A DNA stretch of 64,000 nucleotides, from positions 2,021,001 to 2,085,000 of the forward strand of contig CP065014.1 of assembly GCA_016700335.1 (NCBI GenBank), written 5' to 3'. Positions 29,655-38,729 of this stretch are shown piece after piece. The position numbers and the translations under genes are program-made. The stretch is from Chlorobiota bacterium. Its GTDB lineage: Bacteria; Bacteroidota; Ignavibacteria; OLB7. The first letter of the stretch is position 1; each line of letters opens with the position of its first letter. Below the pieces are notes generated by a model. The model was given only the letters and a program-made list of their open reading frames with translations, had not been told where the DNA came from and searched no databases.

Positions 29655-29789
29655 TTATGTTTACCTTAAAAATTTAAATACAAGAATCATAGTTAAAAAA
29701 AATACCTTAAATCTGAAACAATGTTCAAAAATAAGGATACATAATAAATTAATAATATTTAGAATTTAATAAAAAAATTGAAGTAAAAA

Positions 29790-30386
29790 TTACTTACTCC
29801 TTACAGTAAATAATAGGAATATAATTAAGGTCGAACTTATTAAAATTAATGCTGGTTCTAGAATTTTATTAAAAAAATTATTATTAGTTGAAATATTTTT
29901 ATGAATTCCTCTTGTTAAGTTAAAATTACTACTTTCTAAACTTGATATTGAATTAATAAAAACAGTATCAGTAAGTTCAACTACATATCTTCGTGATACA
30001 TTTTTATCTAAATTTTTTATTATTGAGCTTACACTCATATTTCCTTTTCTTAAAACATAATCAGAATTAATATATGAATATTCGATATTTACATTTTCAA
30101 TAAATATTTGAATACCTTCATTTAATGAATCACAATTCTTCAAAATTAAATTTTTCTTCTCTGCATTCATCAAAAACTCTTCCTCTAAAATCCATTTACT
30201 CTCAGTTGAATTAATTTGATAGCAACAATTCTTACAACCAATATTGCATATCAATGAATCTGAAATTTCAGATGATAATTTGTGTAGTAACTTTAAATTA
30301 TTAATGCTTGATTGTGGATATGCATAATTAAATATTATAAATAATAATATTGATCCAAAAGGTAATATTTTTTTGAATGTATTCAA
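29790..30386 (-). CDS. Unrecognised secreted or membrane-anchored protein
   Basis: This 198-residue protein has an N-terminal signal-like helix (ILPFGSILLFIIFNYAYP), a mostly polar middle with a cysteine cluster at about residues 47-55 (CNIGCKNCC), and a C-terminal membrane helix (PALILISSTLIIFLLF) followed by VRSK. This suggests an extracytoplasmic domain anchored at the C-terminus. I recognise no family. The cysteine cluster could bind metal or form disulfides. The start is a TTG (MNTFKK) that places the signal helix correctly. It lies between alaS and the metalloprotease gene. Confidence 0.6.
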   Translation of the reverse strand: MNTFKKILPFGSILLFIIFNYAYPQSSINNLKLLHKLSSEISDSLICNIGCKNCCYQINSTESKWILEEEFLMNAEKKNLILKNCDSLNEGIQIFIENVNIEYSYINSDYVLRKGNMSVSSIIKNLDKNVSRRYVVELTDTVFINSISSLESSNFNLTRGIHKNISTNNNFFNKILEPALILISSTLIIFLLFTVRSK

Positions 30387-30441
30387 TTTACAAATGTAAT
30401 TATTTATAATTTAAAGAATCAATATTTACTTTAAAAATAAG

Positions 30442-30471
30442 AATGACCTTGTTTGATTAAACAAGGTCATT
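30442..30471 (-). terminator. Terminator of the metalloprotease gene
   Basis: A 13-bp perfect stem (AATGACCTTGTTT with AAACAAGGTCATT) and a 4-base loop lie 26 bases past the stop codon at 30497. On the minus strand it is followed by TCTTATTTTTA. It should separate the protease transcript from the downstream small gene. Confidence 0.82.
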
Positions 30472-30496
30472 GTCAATTTTTCAATCAAAAATAAAT

Positions 30497-33157
30497 TTAT
30501 TTTACTATAATTAAATTTCCTTTAAATAAACTTTTAGTAGCCTTTACGATTACATTGTATTTTCCACCAGGTAAATCAGTAAAATCAATAACTTCATTAA
30601 CGTCAAGAGAATTGCAAACACCATTCTTCTTGAAAACAGTTTTTCCATTAACATCTGATACCATAACAATAAAGTTTTTTCCAATTTCACTTTCAAGTAC
30701 TTTGAAATTAACTGTGGATTTACCTACAACTGGATTTGGTAACATTTTTAATTTCCCAGTTGCAATCCCTTCATCATTTACTCCACCAACATTTCCAACT
30801 GCTGCTATTAAAAATATTGTATCTCTTCTAGCTATAATTCCACTGTCTGGATTTGAATAAATTGATAACTCAATAAATGCTGTTTTAAGACCATCTTTCT
30901 TTGCAAATAATGTTACTTGAAGCCCTTCAGTTTTACCAGGAGCTAAAGATAATAATGCTTCAATTGATGTTGAAAAATCTTCTTTGTTCACACCATCTAA
31001 ATCTCCACTAATATATCCAGTATCAGTTCCAACATTTACCATAAATGATACAAAGTTTGTATCGTATAATACTTGTTTTTTTCTTTTACCAAAGTCAATA
31101 GATAATTTATCTACATTTAACTGAAAAATTGATCCTTTTATTGCTTCTCCAGAAATTTTGACACTATCAACGCCTGCAGATGAATTTGATTCAACTTTTA
31201 ACCAACAAGTTTTTAAGCCTGGACTATTTGGCTTAAATCTAATTGCAAAAGTTTTTGCATCTGATTGTGTTTTCAAATCAAATGGTGCTTCTCCTTGAAG
31301 TATCTCAAATTCATTAGTATTGCTTCCTACTAATTCTGTTTTAGTAACTATTAATGCAAGTGTTCCTAAGTTCTTATACATTCTAGGAATTGATGTATCA
31401 GCACTAAATCCCATTTTTAACTTTTTAAATATAATTTCCTTTTTACTTCCAGCAACCAATCCAAGCCTTGGTTGAATTGTAAAATCATATTTTTTATAAA
31501 AGTATGCTTCAATCAATACCTTTACTGGAGATAAATTAAGTGCATCATGATCAAATTCAAGTTCTGCTTTTACTACTTCTATTGAGTCAGGTGTATATGA
31601 AATAACCAAATCTCTACTTTCTCCTGCTTGTAAAGTAAATGGTATTTTAATTCCAATTTTCCAACCTGTTGTATCACCTATAAATCTCATTTTAGTGACA
31701 GTTACAGGTAATTTACCACCATTTGAGAAATAACCAACCAAAGTTGTATCTTTTGTTTTTACACCTCCAGCTTTAGGGAAAACCATTTGAATAATATTGT
31801 CACCAGAATTTAATTTTTTCGACAATCTAAAACAAGGAACTCCTGGTTTAATAATTTGATCTTCTAAAAATTTAATACATTTTGGATGAAATACTAAATC
31901 TGTTAAACTACAATAACTCATTATAGTACCTCTTGATTGTACTACCTGAGAGAAACAATTGCCTTCCTCAGCTGCAGCACATCTATCAATTTCTGGATTC
32001 CATGAGCAACTGTGAGTGTGCAAACAACCAAAATTATGTCCAGTTTCATGAGCAACTATAAATGCATCTTCATGAACATCATATCTTTGAATTTTACTTA
32101 ATGCAGCACCATTACTTCTTGAGCACAATGTCTTTACCCAAGCTATACCACCAACAGAGCCCATATTCTTACCTGTAAAAACATGAACTAATCCCCTATC
32201 ATCATTTTGACCTGCCCAATAATTAGAAAGTTCTGTTAAGTATGCTGAGGCAACTGATTGAGTATAAGGATCTGAATTAGATGTCCAAACATTAAGTTTA
32301 CTTACATTTAATTGTACTTTAATATCTCGCTCATAAGCTTCACTAACTAATCCCATTACTGCTAAAGCATGATCTGTTGCAATTTGTAAATCTGAATTAC
32401 AAGAATTTGCAAAATATTCATAATCGCAATCTATCAACATATCTAAAGTATAATCCGAAATTGTATTTTTACCCTGCATCCTCTTTTCGTATTGCTTTTC
32501 ATCATCTTTTGTTAAAGCATTTTTAGGATCTCTCCAATACTTCTCAAATTCATTTACATATCCCTTTGGTGCAAGATAATTCAAACTCTTATCATCTACT
32601 CCAGATTTAAATTCTTGATGATTCATATCTTTTGAGGGAAATGAAACAACTTTTAGGAATGATAAAGGGACTTTCGAATCTGAAACATTTTTCATTATAA
32701 ATTGCTCACCATTTAAAGTAAAACTTCCTTCAACAATTTTATCACTAACTGCTAAATAAGCTTTGCTGTAAATATCACCAATAATTTTTCCTCTAAATAT
32801 TTTAATTGTTGGAGTAACTTTAATTATTCCATTAATTCCCGTTGCAGTTATTACAGATTTATCATTATATGGTTTGAATTCCACAAAATCTATATCTACA
32901 GTTTTATTTGCAGAAATAGGAATTGACTTTAGTTGAAATTTTGTTGTTGAAATTTTGTTCAATTGCGAAACATTTAATTCTGATAAAACAGAGTTCTCAT
33001 TTGTTATCATATTGTTCAACAAAACATTTGATTCTGGAGAATGTTGGAGAACTTTAAACATTCCATCAATTACTTGTGAAGTGGCTATTCCATTTATAAA
33101 AAATGAGAATACTATAACAAAAAAAACTAAAAACTTTTTGTAAATTTTATTATCCAT
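30497..33157 (-). CDS. Secreted zinc metalloprotease (reprolysin-like) with T9SS sorting tail
   Basis: This 886-residue exported protease has a signal peptide (about residues 1-28) and a propeptide-like region to about 210. The metzincin catalytic domain has H370-E371-x-x-H374-x5-H380 in HETGHNFGCLH and a Met-turn in GTIMSYC. Two or three Ig-like choice-of-anchor D/ASH-type repeats follow (about 470-790), then a T9SS type A tail (MLPNPVVGKSTVNFKV, ending FKGNLIIVK). It likely degrades external or surface proteins and is exported by the gliding/T9SS machinery, which is not encoded here. ATG start. Confidence 0.87.
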   Translation of the reverse strand: MDNKIYKKFLVFFVIVFSFFINGIATSQVIDGMFKVLQHSPESNVLLNNMITNENSVLSELNVSQLNKISTTKFQLKSIPISANKTVDIDFVEFKPYNDKSVITATGINGIIKVTPTIKIFRGKIIGDIYSKAYLAVSDKIVEGSFTLNGEQFIMKNVSDSKVPLSFLKVVSFPSKDMNHQEFKSGVDDKSLNYLAPKGYVNEFEKYWRDPKNALTKDDEKQYEKRMQGKNTISDYTLDMLIDCDYEYFANSCNSDLQIATDHALAVMGLVSEAYERDIKVQLNVSKLNVWTSNSDPYTQSVASAYLTELSNYWAGQNDDRGLVHVFTGKNMGSVGGIAWVKTLCSRSNGAALSKIQRYDVHEDAFIVAHETGHNFGCLHTHSCSWNPEIDRCAAAEEGNCFSQVVQSRGTIMSYCSLTDLVFHPKCIKFLEDQIIKPGVPCFRLSKKLNSGDNIIQMVFPKAGGVKTKDTTLVGYFSNGGKLPVTVTKMRFIGDTTGWKIGIKIPFTLQAGESRDLVISYTPDSIEVVKAELEFDHDALNLSPVKVLIEAYFYKKYDFTIQPRLGLVAGSKKEIIFKKLKMGFSADTSIPRMYKNLGTLALIVTKTELVGSNTNEFEILQGEAPFDLKTQSDAKTFAIRFKPNSPGLKTCWLKVESNSSAGVDSVKISGEAIKGSIFQLNVDKLSIDFGKRKKQVLYDTNFVSFMVNVGTDTGYISGDLDGVNKEDFSTSIEALLSLAPGKTEGLQVTLFAKKDGLKTAFIELSIYSNPDSGIIARRDTIFLIAAVGNVGGVNDEGIATGKLKMLPNPVVGKSTVNFKVLESEIGKNFIVMVSDVNGKTVFKKNGVCNSLDVNEVIDFTDLPGGKYNVIVKATKSLFKGNLIIVK

Positions 33158-33292
33158 AATGGAAATTGTTTGAAAAAAAGTGAAGTGGTATTTCTTTATT
33201 TAAAAATCAATATTACTTTTATTTTGCAATTTTTTAATTGCAAAAAATAAAATGACACCAATAATAAAAAATATAATTCTTGAAAATAAAAA

Positions 33293-33322
33293 AAAGATTG
33301 TCATTATTAGATGACAATCTTT
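33293..33322 (-). terminator. Terminator of the creD-like gene
   Basis: A 12-bp stem (AAAGATTGTCAT with ATGACAATCTTT) and a 6-base loop begin 47 bases past the stop at 33369. The minus strand continues with a run of Ts. A short hydrophobic reading frame across this hairpin (33200-33406) is therefore unlikely to be a gene. Confidence 0.8.
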
Positions 33323-33368
33323 AAAAAATGAAAAATAATTTTTTTCTATTAATTTTAAAATTATAATT

Positions 33369-34775
33369 CTATTGAGATTTATCTGTTGAATTTTGTATTT
33401 CTGCATCTGTCAAACTACTATTTCCCAAAGAATACCAATCCAATTTTCTTGTTACTAACATAACAGTTGCAATTATTACAAACAAACCAAAACTTCCTAA
33501 TAATAATGAATAGTCTTCTAATGATAACAATACATATAAATAACCAAATTGTAATGTTAAAAGTGAAAACAATAAAAGTGATATTTTTTTGTTTTTAAAG
33601 GCATATGAAGTGTAAAATGTTATTAACCCAACAATAGCTATAAAAGCTGATAAATAAGCCATTCCAAAAGATAAATATTCTGAAATAGATAGTAACATTA
33701 AATAAAATAAAGATAATGCAAAACCTACTAATAAATATTGAATTGGATGTAATCTTAATCTATTTACAACTTCAATCAAGAAAAATGCAATGAAAGTTAA
33801 TCCAACAAATAAATAAGAATACTTAATTGCCCTATTAGTTTGAGCATAACCATCAATTGGAATTAACAAACTTACACCAAAACTTTTTGCCATAATATTA
33901 TGGTTATTGTTTCTTACAATTTGTGGAAAAGATCTATTAAATTCTAAAACATTCCATTTGGCTGTAAAATTATTATCAGTTACATTTTTCTCTATTGGTA
34001 AGTAATCTCCTATAAAACTTGGATTCCCCCATTTTGAACTCATTTCTACTGTTGTGGTTTTTCCAATTGGTACAAATTTTAATTCTTTACTTCCACTTAA
34101 CTCAAGATTTACATCAAAATTATAAGTTGATGTACTATCATTTTTTACCAACTTTAAATCTGATAATTGTATATGCACTCCATTATCATTATTTGACATA
34201 CTAGGATTACTATCATATTTTGGATCTGAATTATAATAACTTGAAAATACATTGTTAGCTTTTAATGATGGTTTTAATGGGTACGATTTACCATTTAAAT
34301 TAATTGATAATGCATTCTTTATTCCCCTCATATCACTAATTCCTATTTGCAAGTATGACTTATCAAAACTAATTTTATCTTGAATATTATCAACTTGTTT
34401 TAAGTCTAATTTATCGAAACTACCCTTTAAATTAATTTTGGTTTTATATACTGCAATTTTAAACAATCCTCTATATCTTATCTCAGGTTCTATTTCAGAT
34501 TTGATCTCTAATTTGCTCGGTAAAAAATGAGTAAAACTATTTACTGCACTATCGTTAATAGAAATAATCGGACCAGTAATAGTTTGAGCTTGACCCAATT
34601 TTTGACCTATTTCTGCTTCTGCTTGTATTCTTGAATCTTGCCTTTCTTGTACAACATACATTATCATAGTGCTTGGTATCATTAGGAACAATGCTAACAT
34701 TACAGTTACTATTAACTTTAACATAATGCTCCCCCTTGCTTTAGATGGTGCACTCTTTACTGAGTTTACTTCCAT
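33369..34775 (-). CDS. CreD-like inner membrane protein
   Basis: This 468-residue protein matches the CreD (Cet) family: one N-terminal helix (about 19-42), a large extracytoplasmic beta-rich domain (about 60-310) and a C-terminal bundle of about five helices containing EVVNRLRLHPIQYLLVGFAL and LFYLMLLSISEYLSFGMAYL, the strongest family signature. In E. coli creD belongs to the CreBC regulon and affects envelope integrity and colicin tolerance; its biochemical role is unknown. No creBC-like two-component genes are adjacent here. ATG start. Confidence 0.82.
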   Translation of the reverse strand: MEVNSVKSAPSKARGSIMLKLIVTVMLALFLMIPSTMIMYVVQERQDSRIQAEAEIGQKLGQAQTITGPIISINDSAVNSFTHFLPSKLEIKSEIEPEIRYRGLFKIAVYKTKINLKGSFDKLDLKQVDNIQDKISFDKSYLQIGISDMRGIKNALSINLNGKSYPLKPSLKANNVFSSYYNSDPKYDSNPSMSNNDNGVHIQLSDLKLVKNDSTSTYNFDVNLELSGSKELKFVPIGKTTTVEMSSKWGNPSFIGDYLPIEKNVTDNNFTAKWNVLEFNRSFPQIVRNNNHNIMAKSFGVSLLIPIDGYAQTNRAIKYSYLFVGLTFIAFFLIEVVNRLRLHPIQYLLVGFALSLFYLMLLSISEYLSFGMAYLSAFIAIVGLITFYTSYAFKNKKISLLLFSLLTLQFGYLYVLLSLEDYSLLLGSFGLFVIIATVMLVTRKLDWYSLGNSSLTDAEIQNSTDKSQ

Positions 34776-34963
34776 TGGAAATTAAATTTTGGTTTTAAAA
34801 AATTTGAAAAATTATTTACGAATTGAATTTCGAGACTGTATCCAAAATAAAAAGTAACTATTTTATTAAAAATAATTAATTATTTATTGAGTACACTCTT
34901 ATATTAAAAAACGTTATAAAGAATAAATAAATAATTTTAGAACTTATTTTTTAACAAAAAAAA

Positions 34964-34984
34964 ACAGACAATTAATTATCTGTC
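34964..34984 (-). terminator. Probable terminator after the outer-membrane protein gene
   Basis: An 8-bp stem (one G-U pair) built from ACAGATAA and TTGTCTGT lies about 30 bases past the stop at 35013, followed on the minus strand by eight Ts. It is weaker than the other hairpins in the window but has the best U-tract. Confidence 0.65.
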
Positions 34985-35012
34985 TTTTAATAATTGAAAT
35001 TTGTTGAATTAA

Positions 35013-35756
35013 TTATAGCTTATATATTATGCTCAAACCAAGACCCCAATAAGGTATTGTTTGTTCAGGTTGGTGCACAGCTCTATCTATAGAAAACAGA
35101 GTATGCTCACCAGCTTCTTTATTTTTTCCTAATAAGTTTATCATTCCATAACCTCCACTAAAATCAATCATTAAAGGCTCAAAAAATGGTACTTGAATCC
35201 CTCCTTTAAAATATGTACCAATTCTAACCCATGTATCTTTGTGTGTATCATTAGATGAAGTTTTGTAATCAGTATTTGTAGTTTCATCATAAAATCTTGC
35301 AGATAAAGTTGATGGTGGTATGTAGAAAACTTTACCTTCAGCTGATGCATAAAAATCAGCAATATTTTTCAATCTCAACCAAGTAATACCAATTCCCATA
35401 TTACCTGCAAACATAACTGCATTATGATTTACCTGAAATCTTCCTTTTGAATCTGGTGGCAAAGGTGTACCTTGATATCTTATAGTTTCAACTCCGTGAA
35501 GAAAAAATCCTTCAATTGAAAATGGGAATCTTAAAATTGAAGATTTACTTAATAATAACTCAGCTTGAATTCTAAAGGCATTGTGTGGTCCTGATAAATT
35601 CCCTCCTAATGTATTTATTTTTTTTACTAAAACATCACCTGTATCAACTGCAAATGTTAAAGTCTGCAAACCAATGGATGGTAGAATTATTGGTTGACTA
35701 AAAGCAATTATAACTGTGGTGAATGAGAAAATAAGTACTAATATATTTTTTTTCAA
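35013..35756 (-). CDS. Putative outer-membrane beta-barrel protein
   Basis: This 247-residue protein has a cleavable signal peptide (ILVLIFSFTTVIIAFSQ) and alternating-pattern strands with aromatic girdle residues. It ends GLGLSIIYKL, a typical last strand of small outer-membrane barrels. No enzymatic motif is seen and I recognise no family. The only start near the signal peptide is TTG. It lies upstream of the creD-like gene but is separated from it by a terminator. Confidence 0.6.
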   Translation of the reverse strand: MKKNILVLIFSFTTVIIAFSQPIILPSIGLQTLTFAVDTGDVLVKKINTLGGNLSGPHNAFRIQAELLLSKSSILRFPFSIEGFFLHGVETIRYQGTPLPPDSKGRFQVNHNAVMFAGNMGIGITWLRLKNIADFYASAEGKVFYIPPSTLSARFYDETTNTDYKTSSNDTHKDTWVRIGTYFKGGIQVPFFEPLMIDFSGGYGMINLLGKNKEAGEHTLFSIDRAVHQPEQTIPYWGLGLSIIYKL

Positions 35757-35839
35757 AATTATAATATTATTAAATGAAATTAAAAATTACCAATTAACAA
35801 GACACATTTCAAGAACAGAAAGTTGCATTTAATTTCAAA

Positions 35840-36796
35840 TCAATCTAACACTTCTTTAACTGAATAAATTTTATTATCCAAATTATTTTTTGTTATCATT
35901 TCGCCAATTAGCCCTAATGATATCGATTGAAATCCTACTATAATCATCAATACTCCAACCAAAAGTAAAGGACGATTTGTCAAGGAAGTTTTACCCAAGA
36001 ACCATTCAATACTTAACCATAAATCTATTACAAATCCAATTGCAATGAACATTATTCCAACTGCTCCAAACAAATGTAAAGGTCTTCTCATATACCTTTG
36101 AGTAAGTACCAATGTTAGTAAATCTAAGAACCCTTTAAAAAATCTGCTAGCTCCAAATTTAGAAACACCATGTAATCTTGCATGATGAATAACAATTTGT
36201 TCAGTTACCTTAAACCCTTTCCAATGAGCTTGAGCTGGTAAATATCTGTGCATTTCTCCGTAAACATTTAAATGCTCTAAAACTTCATGTCTATAACCTT
36301 TTAAACCGCAATTGAAATCATGAATTTTTAATCCCGTAACTTTTTGGACAACTTTGTTAAACAATGCTGATGGAAGTGTTTTGTGCCAAGGATCATGCCT
36401 AGTTTTTTTCCATCCAGAAACCAAATCATATTCTCCCTTTAATAACTCAAGCATTGCTGGTAACTCATTAGGGTCATCTTGCAAATCTGCATCCATAGTA
36501 AATACATACTTACCTTTTGCCTTTTCAAATCCTAATGCTAAGCCAGCGGACTTTCCAAAATTAGTTCTAAACCTTATTACTTTTACATGAGAATCATTAG
36601 AATGGATTTCTTCTAGAATATTAAATGAATCATCATTTGATCCATCATCAACAAATATAATTTCGTAACTCTCACCCGCCATTTCCTTTAGTTGAGTAAT
36701 TAACTTATTATACAATTCCTTAATTGAACCATCTTCATTGAACAGCGGTATTACAACACTTATTTGAAGTTGATTATTATCTATTATGTTATTCAT
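35840..36796 (-). CDS. Family 2 glycosyltransferase, DPM1/GtrB-like
   Basis: This 318-residue enzyme has a GT-A catalytic domain (ISVVIPLFNEDGSI, VDDGS at 49-53, DADLQDD at 102-108) followed by two C-terminal membrane helices (about 245-268 and 277-303). That layout is typical of transferases that load a sugar from a nucleotide donor onto a polyprenyl phosphate (DPM1, GtrB, ArnC). The sugar cannot be predicted. No other glycan genes are adjacent. ATG start. Confidence 0.85.
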   Translation of the reverse strand: MNNIIDNNQLQISVVIPLFNEDGSIKELYNKLITQLKEMAGESYEIIFVDDGSNDDSFNILEEIHSNDSHVKVIRFRTNFGKSAGLALGFEKAKGKYVFTMDADLQDDPNELPAMLELLKGEYDLVSGWKKTRHDPWHKTLPSALFNKVVQKVTGLKIHDFNCGLKGYRHEVLEHLNVYGEMHRYLPAQAHWKGFKVTEQIVIHHARLHGVSKFGASRFFKGFLDLLTLVLTQRYMRRPLHLFGAVGIMFIAIGFVIDLWLSIEWFLGKTSLTNRPLLLVGVLMIIVGFQSISLGLIGEMITKNNLDNKIYSVKEVLD

Positions 36797-36986
36797 AAAT
36801 CTGAATTATTAAAGTGCAAAGTTAGAAAATTTAAAATAATTATTAAAAGTTTTTACTTTTTACTATATGTATCAAACATTTTTTAAAATGTATAATGTTA
36901 AATTTACTATCATATACATTTTATCATTCAATATCTAACTAATTACATTGTAGATGATTTCAAAAACTTACTTAAAATGTAAACCT

Positions 36987-36994
36987 TATATTTG
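36987..36994 (+). promoter_or_regulatory. Candidate Bacteroidota-type -7 promoter box
   Basis: TATATTTG matches the TAnnTTTG -7 consensus known for Bacteroidota and lies about 50 bases before the acyl-CoA dehydrogenase ATG. A clear -33 TTTG is not present at the expected distance, so this is tentative. Confidence 0.35.
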
Positions 36995-37044
36995 TATTTT
37001 ATATTCATATAGTTTAATTTTTGAATTTCTTTTTATTTTTTTTA

Positions 37045-38208
37045 ATGATTACTATTCCAGATTATTATAATATAGATTCTTTATTGAGTGAAGAAGAACG
37101 TCTAATTAGAGATACTGTTAGGTCGTTTGTTGACTCTGAAATAATTCCAATTATTGAAGATCATTATCAAGCAGGAACAGCTCCTGAGGGTATGATTAAA
37201 AGATTAGGTGAAATGGGAATGTTGGGTCCTACTATTCCCGAAGAATATGGGGGTGCAGGTTTAAATTCAGTCTGTTATGGATTAATTGCTCAAGAGCTTG
37301 AGCGTGGAGATAGTGCAATTCGTTCAACTGCATCTGTGCAAAGTTCATTAGTTATGTTCCCTATTTATAAATTTGGATCTGAAGACTTAAAACGCAAATG
37401 GCTCCCACTTTTAGCAAGTGGTGATGCAGTTGGTTGCTTTGGATTAACCGAACCTGATTTTGGCTCAAACCCGAATGGTATGCTAACTAATGCTGTTGAA
37501 ACTGATAAAGGTTATTTATTGAATGGTGCAAAAATGTGGATAACAAATGGCTCATTAGCTCATGTTGCTGTTGTTTGGGCAAAACTAAATGGGGAAATTA
37601 GAGGCTTCATTGTTGAAAAAGGTACTCCTGGATTCACCGCTCCTATTATGAAAAATAAACATTCTTTAAGAGCTTCTGTAACTAGTGAACTCATATTCCA
37701 AGATTGTGAAATTCCTAAAGAAAATATGTTCCAAGATATAAAAGGCTTAAAAGGTCCGTTGCAATGTTTATCTCAAGCTAGATTTGGAATATCTTGGGGT
37801 GCTATTGGTGCTGCTTTGGCTGTGTTTGAGTCCTCGGTTAAATATGCTACAACTAGAATTCAATTTGACAGACCTATTGGTGGTTTTCAATTAATTCAAG
37901 ATAAATTAGTTTGGATGTTAAACGAAATTACTAAAGCACAATTGCTTTCTTATCAACTTGGAAGAATGAAAGATAATAATACTTGGAGACCTCAACAAGT
38001 CTCGTTAGCTAAAAGAAATAATGTTTGGATGGCTTTAGAATGTGCACGACTGGCAAGAGATATTCATGGTGCAAACGGTATTTTAAGTGAGTACCCTATT
38101 ATGAGACACGCAAATAATTTAGAATCAGTTAAAACTTACGAAGGGACTCACGATATTCATACTTTAATTATTGGACAAGATATTACAGGGCTTGATGCTT
38201 TCAAATAA
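37045..38208 (+). CDS. Acyl-CoA dehydrogenase, glutaryl-CoA dehydrogenase-like
   Basis: This 387-residue flavoenzyme has the full acyl-CoA dehydrogenase fold. Features shared with glutaryl-CoA dehydrogenase are RSTASVQSSLVMFPIYKFGS, GCFGLTEPDFGSNPNGM and the catalytic-base region YEGTHDIHTLIIGQDITG, with E366 as probable base. The substrate would be glutaryl-CoA from lysine or tryptophan breakdown, if the subfamily call is right; a short-chain acyl-CoA is the alternative. I start at the ATG at 37045 rather than an upstream TTG, which would add eight hydrophobic residues. A hairpin terminator follows. Confidence 0.85.
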   Translation: MITIPDYYNIDSLLSEEERLIRDTVRSFVDSEIIPIIEDHYQAGTAPEGMIKRLGEMGMLGPTIPEEYGGAGLNSVCYGLIAQELERGDSAIRSTASVQSSLVMFPIYKFGSEDLKRKWLPLLASGDAVGCFGLTEPDFGSNPNGMLTNAVETDKGYLLNGAKMWITNGSLAHVAVVWAKLNGEIRGFIVEKGTPGFTAPIMKNKHSLRASVTSELIFQDCEIPKENMFQDIKGLKGPLQCLSQARFGISWGAIGAALAVFESSVKYATTRIQFDRPIGGFQLIQDKLVWMLNEITKAQLLSYQLGRMKDNNTWRPQQVSLAKRNNVWMALECARLARDIHGANGILSEYPIMRHANNLESVKTYEGTHDIHTLIIGQDITGLDAFK

Positions 38209-38239
38209 TAAATAAATATTTTTTAATATTTTATTTTTT

Positions 38240-38273
38240 AAAGAGGTAGCTCAATTTTATTGGTTACCTCTTT
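38240..38273 (+). terminator. Terminator after the acyl-CoA dehydrogenase gene
   Basis: AAAGAGGTA pairs with TACCTCTTT across a 16-base loop, starting 31 bases after the stop codon and followed by TTAGTTTTAATATT. The loop is long but the 9-bp stem is perfect. Confidence 0.65.
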
Positions 38274-38392
38274 TAGTTTTAATATTATCCGTCTTTTGAA
38301 ATTCTTTCATTTTATATTTTATTAAGTGAAGAATATTCTTACAGCAATATCTAAATTCAATTCAATTATAATACAATTATAATTTATTTATA

Positions 38393-38644
38393 ATGGTTAA
38401 TAACTTTGAGTTATCTCAACTTAAAAGAAAAGCAGATGGTCTTTTAGAATCATGTCTGCTCAATCAAAAATATGACTGTGTGATTGGTTTTTTAGAATTT
38501 CATTCTAAAAAAAATTCCATGAATACAATTGAACTTTGTAATCATTTAATTGAATCTGTTAATGTTAAATATTATAGTGCTGATAATAAAGAATTAATGG
38601 ATTCTCTTTTGATAGAAATCATGAACATTTTAACAAACTTATAA
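38393..38644 (+). CDS. Small hypothetical protein upstream of leuS
   Basis: This 83-residue acidic, probably all-helical soluble protein starts at ATG and ends 85 bases before leuS. It contains two cysteines around LESCLLNQKYDC. I recognise no family. Its composition looks coding and nothing overlaps it on the other strand. It could be cotranscribed with leuS. Confidence 0.5.
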   Translation: MVNNFELSQLKRKADGLLESCLLNQKYDCVIGFLEFHSKKNSMNTIELCNHLIESVNVKYYSADNKELMDSLLIEIMNILTNL

Positions 38645-38729
38645 CAATTTAAATTGATATTTTTTCAATTTAAATTTATCTTATTCATTTCAAATATTAT
38701 TTTTTAAAACAATAAATTTCTAAATTTTT

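Noticed and set aside
33200..33406. 68-codon hydrophobic reading frame on the minus strand
   Set aside because: It overlaps the end of the creD-like gene in another frame and runs through the terminator hairpin at 33293-33322; its hydrophobic look follows from AT-rich codons.
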